Shown: piece after piece, positions 26,663 through 35,429 of the stretch
Numbering within the stretch: position 1 is the stretch's first letter
Layout of the letters: every line of letters begins with the position of its first letter
Source of the DNA: Rubricoccus marinus
GTDB lineage: Bacteria > Bacteroidota > Rhodothermia > Rhodothermales > Rubricoccaceae
Reading direction: 5' to 3'
Length of the DNA stretch: 64,000 nt
NCBI RefSeq assembly: GCF_002257665.1
Contig: NZ_MQWB01000001.1
Location: 1,403,712 to 1,467,711 of the forward strand
Translations under genes and position numbers: made by a program
Notes under the pieces: model-generated
What the model saw: the letters and a program-made list of their open reading frames with translations, nothing else
The model's database searches: none
What the model was told of the DNA's origin: nothing

Positions 26663-28054
26663 ATGATCCGCGCCGCGCTCACCCTGCTCACCTCTGGCGC
26701 CGTGCTCCTCGCGGCGTTCTCGTCGCGCGTGGTGCAGGAGCCCGACCTGCCGGAGACGCCGCTGGAGTACGCGGACATCCCGCTCCCCGCGCACCTCACG
26801 ATCACGCCGGTCCGCGCGCTGGACAACACGCCAGAGGACAACCCGATCACGAACGCGGGCGCGACGCTGGGGCGCGTGCTGTTCTACGACACGCGGCTTT
26901 CGGACAACCTGACGGTCTCGTGCGGCACGTGCCACCGCGCCGAGAACGGGTTTAGCGATCCGCGCCCGAAGTCGGTCGGGTTGCACGGGAGCGAGACGCC
27001 GCGCCACTCGATGGGGCTCGCATTCGCGCGCTATTACGGCTCCGGAGCGATGTTCTGGGACGAGCGCTCCGCGACGCTTGAAGAGCAGGTGTTGGTGCCC
27101 ATCGAGGACCCAGTCGAGATGGGCCTGAGCCTGGACGTTCTCACCGCTCGGCTGGACGCCGAGCCGTTCTACGCCGATCTCTTTACCGCCGCCTTCGGGT
27201 CGCCAGAGGCCTCTGGCGACCGCATCGCGCGGGCGCTCGCGCAGTTCGTGCGCTCGATGGTGGCCGCCGACTCACGCTACGACCGCGCCCGAGCCGCGAC
27301 GCCCGGCCGGCCGGATCCGCCTCTGGCGGGATTCACGGCGGCGGAGAACCGTGGGCTCGGGGTGTTCACGCGCGCGGGCCGCTGCAACACGTGCCACCTG
27401 GGCGACCTGTTCGTGGGGGACATTCCCCGCAACAACGGGCTGGACGCCGTCACGACGGACCCCGGGGCAGGAGGGGGGCGGTTCAAGGCGCCGAGCCTCC
27501 GCAACGTCGGTCTAACGGCACCCTACATGCACGACGGCCGGTTTGCGACGCTCGAAGAGGTGGTGGAGCACTACGACTCCGGCGTGCAGGATCACCCGCA
27601 ACTGGACGCCCGGCTACGGGCCTTCAGTCCCACGGGCAACGCCAACCCGCCCCGCCGGCTCGGCCTCTCCGACCAGGAGAAAGCGGACCTGGTCGCGTTT
27701 CTCCACACGCTGACCGATGTGGACTTCACGACGGACGAGCGCTGGCAAGACCCCTTCCGCCCGAGCACCGCCACGGCCGCGCCAGAGGCTTCGCGACTGC
27801 GCCTGGACGCCCCGAGTCCCAACCCAGCCTCTGGCGCCACGGCGTTCCGGTTCGCGCTCGGTGCTCCCGGCCCAGTCGCGCTGGAAGTGTTCGACGCCAG
27901 AGGCCGACGGGTGGCAATGCTGGCGAACGGCAACCGCGCAGCGGGCGAGCACACGGTGCGGCTGAATGCCGCGCCTCTGGCGCCGGGCGCGTACGTCGCG
28001 CGGCTCCGCACCGGAGGCGAGTCGCGCAGCGTGCGGTTCGCGGTCGCGAGGTAG
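26663..28054 (+). CDS. Di-heme cytochrome c peroxidase (MauG/CcpA family) with T9SS C-terminal domain
   Basis: 463 residues. Two c-type heme sites: CGTCH (about 87-91) and CNTCH (about 240-244), within the di-heme peroxidase fold (LFYDTRLSDNLTVSCGTCHR, then FKAPSLRNVGLTAPYMHDGRF). From about residue 375 comes a beta-sandwich with SPNPASGATAFRF, VFDARGRRVA, LAPGAYVARL and a terminal VRFAVAR, the type A sorting domain recognised by the type IX secretion system. The protein therefore appears destined for the cell surface. Known members reduce peroxide or oxidise partner cofactors. The N-terminal export signal is short. Confidence 0.92.
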   Translation: MIRAALTLLTSGAVLLAAFSSRVVQEPDLPETPLEYADIPLPAHLTITPVRALDNTPEDNPITNAGATLGRVLFYDTRLSDNLTVSCGTCHRAENGFSDPRPKSVGLHGSETPRHSMGLAFARYYGSGAMFWDERSATLEEQVLVPIEDPVEMGLSLDVLTARLDAEPFYADLFTAAFGSPEASGDRIARALAQFVRSMVAADSRYDRARAATPGRPDPPLAGFTAAENRGLGVFTRAGRCNTCHLGDLFVGDIPRNNGLDAVTTDPGAGGGRFKAPSLRNVGLTAPYMHDGRFATLEEVVEHYDSGVQDHPQLDARLRAFSPTGNANPPRRLGLSDQEKADLVAFLHTLTDVDFTTDERWQDPFRPSTATAAPEASRLRLDAPSPNPASGATAFRFALGAPGPVALEVFDARGRRVAMLANGNRAAGEHTVRLNAAPLAPGAYVARLRTGGESRSVRFAVAR

Positions 28055-28130
28055 CGCCAGAGGCGCGTGCCTTGTGACCTGCCGCGAGGTCTGGGCGTCT
28101 GTTTCTTCCTTCCTCGCTCTCCCGACTCTC

Positions 28131-28808
28131 ATGCGCGTCCTGCTCGTCCTTCTCGCCCTCGTCCTGTTCACCGCCGATGCCGAGGCCCAACGCCGGGGCC
28201 AGACGCTGGCGCGAGAAGGCGACCTCGCCCTCACCGTCGGACTCGTCGGCCTGGACGATCTCGCGCTCCGCCCGTTGGACGGTGGGATCGGTCTCCGCTA
28301 CCGGCTGACGGATCGGAGCGTTGTCGGCGCGTCGGTTGGCCTGACGTTCGCGGACCGCGACCAGGAGAACCAGTCCGACAACGTCGAGAGCTTCGACGAA
28401 TCGGACACGTTTGGATCGTCGGTCTCGCTGTGGACCGAGCGGCACGTCGGCCGCTCCCGCGTCGTGTCGCCCTTTATCGGCCTCGGCGCCCGCGCGCGCT
28501 TTGTCCGCACGGACGCCAGCAACACCTTTGAGCCCTCGTGCGACCCGACGGTCAGCTGCCCACCCGTCACGCGAACGCTGGACGCCGAGACCGTCTCCGT
28601 CGGCGGCGCGCTCCTGCTGGGGGCCGAAGTCAAACTCGCCCGGGGCATCACGCTGGGTGGCGCGTACACCCTCGGGGTGGACTATTCCGAGACCTCTCGG
28701 ACCACGACGGTCTCGGGTCCAGACGTGGCGGGCGGAGGCTCGGGCACCTCGAAAAGCTGGAGCTACGGCGTCGGCACGACCGACCTCAGCCTGTCCGTCT
28801 ACTTCTAG
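28131..28808 (+). CDS. Exported outer-membrane-barrel-like protein
   Basis: 225 residues from ATG 28131. Signal peptide ends ADAEAQ (about 20). Repeated beta strands with G-V-x-V-G-x-L patterns and a last strand LSLSVYF ending in phenylalanine suggest an outer-membrane barrel of about 8 strands. Two cysteines (CDPTVSC) form a short loop. No named family. The stop TAG is directly followed by the window-wide motif. Confidence 0.7.
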   Translation: MRVLLVLLALVLFTADAEAQRRGQTLAREGDLALTVGLVGLDDLALRPLDGGIGLRYRLTDRSVVGASVGLTFADRDQENQSDNVESFDESDTFGSSVSLWTERHVGRSRVVSPFIGLGARARFVRTDASNTFEPSCDPTVSCPPVTRTLDAETVSVGGALLLGAEVKLARGITLGGAYTLGVDYSETSRTTTVSGPDVAGGGSGTSKSWSYGVGTTDLSLSVYF

Positions 28809-28943
28809 CCTCTGGCGCCGACCCTGTGTGGCGCGGCCTCTGGCGCCAGAGGCTGTATTCCGGGGCGCGGCAAGCCGGATGGGTGCAGGCCGTCTCCATC
28901 GCGCCGCGCGATCCCGGGCCGCCAGAGGCGGTAGCTTGCGCGC

Positions 28944-30047
28944 ATGGACGACCTCATCGAACGCGTCAGCGACCTGGAGCGCTACCTCGACATCGCGGGA
29001 CGGCGCGAGACCCTCGACACGCTCAAAGCGCGCCGCCTGGAGCCCGGCTTCTGGGACGACAACGACCGCGCCCGCACAACCGAGCAGGCCATCTCGGCCG
29101 AGAAAAGCTGGATCGACGCCTACGACGCGCTCGTGGAGCGGCGCGATGACCTGCTCACGCTCCAGGAGATGCAGGACGAGGACCCGGACTCGGACCTCTC
29201 CGGCGAGATCGACGCCGAGCGCCAGAGGCTGGAAAAAGGCATCGAGACGCTCGAACTCCGCGGCATGCTCTCCGGCGAGGACGACCACCGCACGGCAATT
29301 CTCACCATCAACAGCGGCGCCGGCGGGACGGACGCGCAGGACTGGGCGGAGATGCTGCTCCGGATGTACACCCGCTACGCCGAGCGCCAGGGCTACACGC
29401 CGACGCTCTTGGAGTACCAGGAGGCGGAAGAGGCGGGTATCAAGAGCGCCAGCCTGCGCATCGAGGGGCCATACGCGTACGGCTATCTCCACGCCGAGAG
29501 CGGCGTACACCGGCTCGTTCGGATGAGCCCGTTTGGCTCGGGCGACAAGCGGCAGACCTCGTTTGCGAGCGTGTTCGTCTACCCAGAGATCGACGACGAG
29601 ATCGAGGTGGACATCAAGCCGGACGACCTCGAACTCCAGACCTTCCGCTCGGGCGGCAAGGGCGGCCAGAACGTGAACAAGGTGGAGACCGGCGCGCGGC
29701 TGATCTGGACCGGCACGCTGAGCAACGGCGAAGAGGCGCGCGTCGTCGCGGAATCGACGGAGCAGCGCTCGCAAATGCAGAACCGCGAGCGGTCCATGCA
29801 GATGCTTAAGAGCCGGATCTACGCGCTGGAGCAGGCCATCCGCGAGGCGGCGAAAAACGCCGAGGAGGCCGGCAAGAAAAAGATCGAGTGGGGCAGCCAG
29901 ATCCGCTCCTACGTCTTCCAGCCCTACACGATGGTGAACGACCACCGGACCGAGGTCAAAAACCCCGACGTGCAGAGCGTGATCGACGGCGACCTCGACG
30001 CCTTTATCAAAGCGTACCTCCTCCAGGAATCTGGACCCACGACATGA
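28944..30047 (+). CDS. prfB: Peptide chain release factor 2
   Basis: 367 residues. Stop-codon recognition motif SPF (MSPFGSGDKRQ) identifies RF2, and GGQ appears in SGGKGGQNVNK for peptide release. The N-terminus reads straight through the position where many RF2 genes have a programmed +1 frameshift: the codons for ERYLDIAGRR are in one frame with no in-frame TGA. Autoregulation by frameshifting is therefore absent here. The stop overlaps the next start (ATGA). Confidence 0.97.
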   Translation: MDDLIERVSDLERYLDIAGRRETLDTLKARRLEPGFWDDNDRARTTEQAISAEKSWIDAYDALVERRDDLLTLQEMQDEDPDSDLSGEIDAERQRLEKGIETLELRGMLSGEDDHRTAILTINSGAGGTDAQDWAEMLLRMYTRYAERQGYTPTLLEYQEAEEAGIKSASLRIEGPYAYGYLHAESGVHRLVRMSPFGSGDKRQTSFASVFVYPEIDDEIEVDIKPDDLELQTFRSGGKGGQNVNKVETGARLIWTGTLSNGEEARVVAESTEQRSQMQNRERSMQMLKSRIYALEQAIREAAKNAEEAGKKKIEWGSQIRSYVFQPYTMVNDHRTEVKNPDVQSVIDGDLDAFIKAYLLQESGPTT

Positions 30048-30451
30048 GCGTCCTGCGCCGACTTTTAACCCTCGCCGCCCTTATCACCGTTGGAGCCTGC
30101 GCCTCGCCAGAGGCCTCTGGCGGGCCCGATGACGGCGCCCCGTTCGCGTCCGAAGAGGACTACCGCCAGAGGCGCGCCCAGGCGGCCTCGATGCTGGACG
30201 CGGCGATCCAAACGGAGGCCTCCAACGTGGGCGCGTGCCGCGTCGTCGCGACAAGCGAGCAGGCCTGCGGCGGCCCCACGTCGTTCGCGATCTACTCCGC
30301 CGAGTCCTCGGACGCGGACGATGTGGAGCGGCTCGCCGAACGCCTCGTCGCGCTCGACATCCGCGCCAACGCGCAGTTCGAGCGGGTCTCCACGTGCATG
30401 GCCTACTCGCCCCCGGTGCCCCGGCTGGTCGGCGGCCGCTGCGTCGAATAG
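30044..30451 (+). CDS. Putative lipoprotein
   Basis: 135 residues from ATG 30044, overlapping the prfB stop. Lipobox ITVGAC gives lipid-anchored Cys. The mature part has four further cysteines (CRVVATSEQAC, STCMAYS, GRCVE) that could form disulfides. No family recognised. Motif-derived segments ASPEASGG and RQRR sit near the N-terminus. Coupled to prfB only by overlap. Confidence 0.7.
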   Translation: MSVLRRLLTLAALITVGACASPEASGGPDDGAPFASEEDYRQRRAQAASMLDAAIQTEASNVGACRVVATSEQACGGPTSFAIYSAESSDADDVERLAERLVALDIRANAQFERVSTCMAYSPPVPRLVGGRCVE

Positions 30452-30496
30452 CTCTCCGATTCTCCCTTTCCGCCTCTGGCGCCAGAGGCCCGGCCC

Positions 30497-32242
30497 ATGC
30501 GCACTCGCGTCGATTTCCTCGTTATCGGATCCGGCGTCGCCGGGCTGTCCTTCGCGCTGCGCGCGGCCCAGCACGGGACCGTCGCGGTGGTCACCAAAAA
30601 GGCCTCGGCGGAGAGCAACACGAACTACGCCCAGGGCGGCATCGCAGCCGTCATGGACCCTACAGATGACGTAGAGGCGCACGTCCAGGACACCCTCGTT
30701 GCCGGCGCCGGCCTGTGCGACGAGGACGTGGTCCGCATGGTGGTCACCGAAGGCCCGGACCGCATCCGCGAACTCATGGAGTGGGGCGCCGAGTTCGACC
30801 GCGACGCCAGAGGCGACCTCCACCTCGGCCGTGAGGGCGGCCACTCGGCAGACCGCATCGTGCACGCGGCGGACATGACGGGCCGCGAGGTGGAGCGTGC
30901 GCTGCTGGAAGCTGTACGACAGAACGACAACATCGAGCTTCTGGAGCACCACTTCGCGGTCAACCTGCTCACGGAGCACCACCTGGGGGGAACGGGGGAC
31001 GAGGGGCCGGGGACCGGGAAGGAACACGCCTCTGGCGGCGAGAAAGACCAGCCCGGGGACGCCTCCGACGCCAGAGGCGGACACAGTGAGGGAAGCGAAC
31101 AACCCGGAACTCGGAACCCGGAACCCGGAACGAAAGAGGGCCTGCACTGCTTCGGTGCATACGTCCTGGACGAGGCCACAGGCCAGATCGAGACGTTCCT
31201 GGCGCGCGTGACGCTCCTGGCCGCTGGCGGCGCGGGGCAGGTGTACCTCCACACCACGAACCCCACCGTGGCCACCGGCGACGGCATCGCGATGGCCTAC
31301 CGCGCCCGCGCGACGGTCGCCAACATGGAGTTCGTGCAGTTCCACCCGACGAGCCTCTACATGCCGGGCGCCGACTTCGGGGGGCGCGCGTTCCTCATCA
31401 CCGAGGCCGTGCGCGGCGACGGCGGCATCCTGCGCAACCTCGCCGGCGAGCGCTTTATGCCGGACTACGACGAGCGCGCCGAACTGGCCCCGCGCGACAT
31501 CGTGGCCCGCGCCATCGACGACCAGATGAAGCGCCGTGGCGAGCCCCACGTGTGGCTGGACATCTCGCACAAACCTGCCGAGGAGGTGTTGAAGCATTTC
31601 CCCAACATCCAGGAAACGCTGCTCGCCAACGGCCTGGATATGACCACGGGCCCGATTCCGGTCGTGCCCGCGGCGCACTACACCTGCGGCGGCGTGGTCG
31701 TGGACATGGAGGGCCGGACAAGCATCGACGGCCTGTTCGCGTGTGGCGAGGTGACCTGCTCCGGGCTCCACGGCGCCAACCGCCTGGCGTCCAACTCCCT
31801 ACTCGAAGCGCTCGTCTACGCGCACCGCGCGCTAGGGCCAGCGGTGGAGTACGCTGGGGGCGTCGGGCACGAGGACCGCATTCCAGATTGGGACGAGACC
31901 GGGGTCGAGAATCCGCGTGAGTGGATCCTGGTGAGCGCCAACCGCCGCGAGCTCCGAACCGTGATGCAGGAGCTTGTCGGCATCGTGCGCTCGTCGCTGC
32001 GCCTGGAGCGCGCCGCGCGCCGCATCGACCTCATTCACCGCGAGACGGAGGAGTTCTACCAGCGCACCAAGCTCACGAGCGAACTCTGTGAGCTGCGCAA
32101 CCTCGCCGCCATCGCGCACATGGTCGTCGGCTGCGCGCGCCGGAGGCAGGAGTCCCGCGGGCTGCACTACATGCTGGACTTCCCAGAGCGGGACCCGGCG
32201 ATGGTGCACGACACGATCGTGGACGTGTCGCCGGCGGCGTGA
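30497..32242 (+). CDS. nadB: L-aspartate oxidase (quinolinate/NAD synthesis)
   Basis: 581 residues. FAD site GSGVAGLSFALRA and NadB/SdhA-type motifs NYAQGGIAA, REGGHSADRIVHAADMTG, FHPTSLY, PAAHYTCGGV and GLHGANRLASNSLLE. Oxidises aspartate to iminoaspartate for quinolinate formation with NadA. An unusual insert of about 45 residues lies at about 164-215 (Gly/Glu/Pro-rich: start GGTGDEGPGTGK, end TRNPEPGTKEG) where the E. coli enzyme has a short surface loop; its DNA contains tandem GGAACCC-type repeats. No nadA or nadC nearby. Confidence 0.94.
   Translation: MRTRVDFLVIGSGVAGLSFALRAAQHGTVAVVTKKASAESNTNYAQGGIAAVMDPTDDVEAHVQDTLVAGAGLCDEDVVRMVVTEGPDRIRELMEWGAEFDRDARGDLHLGREGGHSADRIVHAADMTGREVERALLEAVRQNDNIELLEHHFAVNLLTEHHLGGTGDEGPGTGKEHASGGEKDQPGDASDARGGHSEGSEQPGTRNPEPGTKEGLHCFGAYVLDEATGQIETFLARVTLLAAGGAGQVYLHTTNPTVATGDGIAMAYRARATVANMEFVQFHPTSLYMPGADFGGRAFLITEAVRGDGGILRNLAGERFMPDYDERAELAPRDIVARAIDDQMKRRGEPHVWLDISHKPAEEVLKHFPNIQETLLANGLDMTTGPIPVVPAAHYTCGGVVVDMEGRTSIDGLFACGEVTCSGLHGANRLASNSLLEALVYAHRALGPAVEYAGGVGHEDRIPDWDETGVENPREWILVSANRRELRTVMQELVGIVRSSLRLERAARRIDLIHRETEEFYQRTKLTSELCELRNLAAIAHMVVGCARRRQESRGLHYMLDFPERDPAMVHDTIVDVSPAA
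30985..31140 (+). repeat. Low-complexity insert in nadB with tandem GGAACCC-type repeats
   Basis: In-frame G/A/C-rich segment including GGAACTC, GGAACCC, GGAACCC, GGAACG in tandem (about 31100-31130) and a G-tract part near 30988-31020. It adds a disordered loop to NadB. The window-wide motif also occurs twice in it. Confidence 0.75.
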
Positions 32243-32280
32243 CGCGCGAGCCTCTGGCGCCAGAGGCTGTATCCTGGACC

Positions 32281-32596
32281 ATGCGCGGCGCCGTTCTCCT
32301 GTTCCTCCTGATGGTCTCTGGCGCCGCCCGACGCCTCTGGCGCGCTGCGGGTCACGCCCTACCCCGCCTCTGGGGCCACAACGGTTCGCCTCACGCTCGC
32401 GTCGCCCCAGGCAGAGGTACGTGTCTCGGTCTTCGACGCCAGAAGCCGCGCGGTCACAACGCTGGCCTCTGGCGCCCGAGGCCCAGGGACGCATGCGCTG
32501 GAGGTGGACACGTCGGGGTAGGCCTTTGGCGTCTACGTCGTGCGCGCGGAGGTGGTCGGCGAGGTCGTCAGCGCGCCCTTAACCGTCGTGCGTTAG
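32281..32596 (+). pseudogene. Remnant of a T9SS-secreted protein (signal peptide plus sorting domain)
   Basis: Starts with a plausible signal peptide (MRGAVLLFLLMVSGAA) in one frame; in another frame the DNA encodes a clear type IX sorting domain: PASGATTVRLTL, VSVFDARSRAVTTL, THALEVDTSG, an in-frame TAG (32518-32520), then AFGVYVVRAEVVGE and LTVVR. A frameshift and a stop therefore separate the parts, and the passenger domain is gone. The final TAG is followed exactly by one motif copy and then the convergent stop of the next gene. Confidence 0.7.
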
Positions 32597-32605
32597 CGCC
32601 AGAGG

Positions 32606-33043
32606 CTACTCCAGATCGCAGAGGTTGGGTATCGGCGTAGCGCCGCTTCGCTCCGGGATCACCTCCGGCATTCGCGGAAGGCCCTCATAGGTCGGGGGTA
32701 GGAGGTTGGGGATCGGGATCGCCGCGTCGCAGCGGGAGGGGGGCGTCCCGCGTGGTAGACGTTCTGAGTCTGGGATTATCCGAAATGGGCGCGCCTCTGG
32801 CACGCGCAACAGTGGCGAGCGCAGGCTCTCACCCAGCGCTGATCGTACGGAATCTCGGCCGAGTAGCGCATGCCAACGCAAGTCAGCGGGCAAGGCCGTG
32901 CGCACCGAGTCCACGGCTTCTGCCGCCAGAGGCTCCGGTGCGCCCGCGTCGGGCGCAGCATGATCTGTGGGAGCCATGACAGAAGCGCGGGGAGTCGCGC
33001 AACCCGTCGCGAACACGGCTGATAGGAGTAAGAGCGAACGCAT
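32606..33043 (-). CDS. Putative lipoprotein
   Basis: 145 residues; signal with lipobox FATGC (Cys15). Pro/Arg/Ala-rich mature part with two similar segments PIPNLLPP and PIPNLCDL. No family recognised. Its stop abuts the same motif copy as the pseudogene's stop (TAG-CGCCAGAGG-CTA). Confidence 0.6.
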   Translation of the reverse strand: MRSLLLLSAVFATGCATPRASVMAPTDHAAPDAGAPEPLAAEAVDSVRTALPADLRWHALLGRDSVRSALGESLRSPLLRVPEARPFRIIPDSERLPRGTPPSRCDAAIPIPNLLPPTYEGLPRMPEVIPERSGATPIPNLCDLE

Positions 33044-33266
33044 GTATCAGAGGGGGCGAGTCCGGAGAGTAGGGCAGGCGTAGAGGCTGGACAAGTCACA
33101 TGCCGCCACTCGCGACGTGCCTCTGGCGCGGGGTTCCCGCCTGTTTCGTGACGTTGATGTGATTGCAGAGCGTACGGGGCCGTCCGTAGCTTAGACACGC
33201 TCCCCGGAGCACCCGTCGTCTCTGGACGCCGCGCAGGTCCCACCCCTCCGCGTCGCCCCTTGCCGC

Positions 33267-33287
33267 GCCCGTTCCGACAGAACGGGC
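33267..33287 (+). terminator. Hairpin ahead of rimP (attenuator-like)
   Basis: Perfect 8-bp stem GCCCGTTC / GAACGGGC with 5-nt loop, followed by GTTTTCC. Its place just before the rimP-nusA-infB block, and NusA's role in termination, fits a leader attenuator; this is inference. Confidence 0.55.
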
Positions 33288-33310
33288 GTTTTCCGTCTCT
33301 CCCTCCCGCG

Positions 33311-33847
33311 TTGACCGACCAAGCGCCTCTTACTCCCGACGAAGCCGCTGGCGCCACGCCAGAGGCCCGCATCCGCGTTCTCGCCGAAGAGGTGCTCGCG
33401 GAGACCGACCTGTTCCTCGTGGACCTGTCGGTCCGCGGCTGGAAAGGCTCCCAGGTCGTCGAGGTCTTCGCCGACCGCGAGGCCGAGCCCGGAACCGGCG
33501 TGGACCTCGACCTCCTGGCCGACGTCTCCCGCCGCCTCGGCTTCCTCATCGAGACCGAGGAGATCATCACCGACAAGTACCGGCTCGATGTCTCCTCGCC
33601 CGGCCTGGACCGCCCGCTGACCGACGCCCGGCAGTTCCGCCGCCACGTCGGCCGCGAGGTCGCGCTCCGGCTGGCCTCTGGCGAGACCGTAGAAGGCGAG
33701 CTCATGGACGCGACGCCCGCTTCCGTCACCATCCAGCCGATGGAGACGACCGGCACGAAGAGCAAGAAGCAGAGAGTCGCCTCTGGCGACCCCGTCCAGG
33801 TCGCGCACGCCGACATCGCCGACGCCCGAATCCAACTCCCCTGGTAG
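33311..33847 (+). CDS. rimP: Ribosome maturation factor RimP
   Basis: 178 residues from TTG 33311, chosen because an earlier TTG (33260) would put the start before the hairpin at 33267-33287. RimP features: LFLVDLSVRGWKGSQVVEV, then LDVSSPGLDRPLTDARQFRRHVGREV and a C-terminal Sm-like half. RimP is needed for 30S assembly. First gene of a rimP-nusA-infB cluster, the conserved bacterial order. Confidence 0.92.
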   Translation: MTDQAPLTPDEAAGATPEARIRVLAEEVLAETDLFLVDLSVRGWKGSQVVEVFADREAEPGTGVDLDLLADVSRRLGFLIETEEIITDKYRLDVSSPGLDRPLTDARQFRRHVGREVALRLASGETVEGELMDATPASVTIQPMETTGTKSKKQRVASGDPVQVAHADIADARIQLPW

Positions 33848-33873
33848 CCGCCAGAGGCCCCGAACCCCCGACT

Positions 33874-35370
33874 ATGCAGAGCACCGTCCTCGTCTCCTCG
33901 TTCGCCGAGATCGCGCGTGAGAAAGACATCGACCGCGACACCCTCCAGGTCATCATGGAGGACGTGTTCCGCGCGATGATCAAGAAGCGCTTCGGCGCTG
34001 ATGACCCGGAAGCCTTCCAGGTCATCCTCAACCCGGACAACGGCGACATCCAGATCCTCCACGTCCGCGAGGTCGTCGAGGATTACGATCTCGAGGACCC
34101 CGTCTCGCAGATCGAGATCTCGGACGCGCTCAAGATCGAGGACGACTACGAGGTCGAGGACGAGGTGGCCGAGAACATCCAGATCGAGGACTTCGGCCGC
34201 CGCGCCGTGCAGACCGCGCTCCAGACGTTCCGCCAGAAGATCCGCGATATCGAGAAGGACAACATCTTCCGCGAGTACAGCGAACTGGTCGGTGAGATCG
34301 TCGTCGGCGAGATCTACCAGACGCGCCGCAGCGAGGTCCTCGTCCTGCACAACAAGACCGAACTCGTGCTCAAGCGCGAGGGCCAGATCCAGAAGGACCG
34401 CTACCGCAAGGGCGACATGCTCCGCGCGGTCGTCAACGCCGTGGACCGTGATGCGGGCGCCAGCCCTCAGGTCAAGATCAGCCGGACCGATCCCGTCTTC
34501 GTCGAGCGTCTCTTCGAACTCGAAGTGCCCGAGATCTACGACGGCATCATTGAGATCAAGAAAGTCGTCCGCCTCCCCGGAGAGCGCGCCAAGATGGGCG
34601 TCATCTCCCACGACGAGCGCGTCGACCCCGTCGGCGCCTGCGTTGGTGTGAAGGGCTCCCGGATCCACGCCGTCGTGCGGGAGTTGGGCGGTGAGAACAT
34701 CGACGTGGTCCCGTGGACCGACGACCCGATCGAGCTCATCAAGCGCTCTCTCCAGCCCGCCAACCCGATTCTCGTCGAGCTCAACAACGACCTGACGCCT
34801 CCGCGCGCCCGCGTGACCGTCCCGGCCGACGAGGTCTCGATGGCCATCGGCCGCGGTGGACAGAACATCCGCCTTGCGTCGATGCTGACCGGCTACGAGC
34901 TGGACGTGTACCGCAACATCAAGGAGGACGAGGAAGACGTCGACATCGACGAATTCCGCGACGCCATCCCGCCGGCGATCATCCAGAAGCTCAAGGACAT
35001 CGGCTGCGACACGGCCAAGGCCGTGCTGGAGCTTCAGCCCTCCGAGCTCGCACGCCGGACCGAGCTCACCGAGGAGACCGCCAAGAAGATCCACATCCTC
35101 ATGGAGGCCGAGTTCCAGGACGAGGAGGCGCAAGCCGCCGCCGCCCAGGCCCTCGCCGACGACGCTGACCTCGCCTCTGGCGAAGCGGCCGCCGCTGGCG
35201 CCTCGCCAGAGGCCGACGCCACGGAGGAGACCGACAGCGCACCAGAAGAGTCCGGTGCCGAGCCCGCCTCTGGCGCCGAGGCCGAAACCTCGGAGCCCAC
35301 GCCAGAGGCCGAGGCCTCGGAAGAAGCTCCTGCTGAGACCGACGGGGGGGACCCCGAACCCACGGCCTAG
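33874..35370 (+). CDS. nusA: Transcription termination/antitermination factor NusA
   Basis: 498 residues. N-terminal RNAP-binding domain, S1 (GEIVVGEIYQTRR), KH1/KH2 (GACVGVKGSRIHAVVRELGGENIDVV; AIGRGGQNIRLASMLTGYELDVYR) and a helix-hairpin region. The last about 70 residues form an acidic Ala/Glu-rich tail built largely from motif-encoded ASGE, ASPEA, TPEA units. The stop is followed by a 59-bp gap before infB. Confidence 0.97.
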   Translation: MQSTVLVSSFAEIAREKDIDRDTLQVIMEDVFRAMIKKRFGADDPEAFQVILNPDNGDIQILHVREVVEDYDLEDPVSQIEISDALKIEDDYEVEDEVAENIQIEDFGRRAVQTALQTFRQKIRDIEKDNIFREYSELVGEIVVGEIYQTRRSEVLVLHNKTELVLKREGQIQKDRYRKGDMLRAVVNAVDRDAGASPQVKISRTDPVFVERLFELEVPEIYDGIIEIKKVVRLPGERAKMGVISHDERVDPVGACVGVKGSRIHAVVRELGGENIDVVPWTDDPIELIKRSLQPANPILVELNNDLTPPRARVTVPADEVSMAIGRGGQNIRLASMLTGYELDVYRNIKEDEEDVDIDEFRDAIPPAIIQKLKDIGCDTAKAVLELQPSELARRTELTEETAKKIHILMEAEFQDEEAQAAAAQALADDADLASGEAAAAGASPEADATEETDSAPEESGAEPASGAEAETSEPTPEAEASEEAPAETDGGDPEPTA

Positions 35371-35429
35371 CGCCGTACCCTGTACGATTGACTTAGGCCG
35401 TCCGCGGCCACGAACACGCCCACACCTGC

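Noticed and set aside
27726-29945. Very long minus-strand frame across the peroxidase end, barrel gene and prfB
   Set aside because: It spans several certain plus-strand genes and their gaps; protein is not family-like.
33104-33250. tRNA gene before rimP, as in some bacteria
   Set aside because: No cloverleaf arms or conserved GTTCRA-type T loop found.
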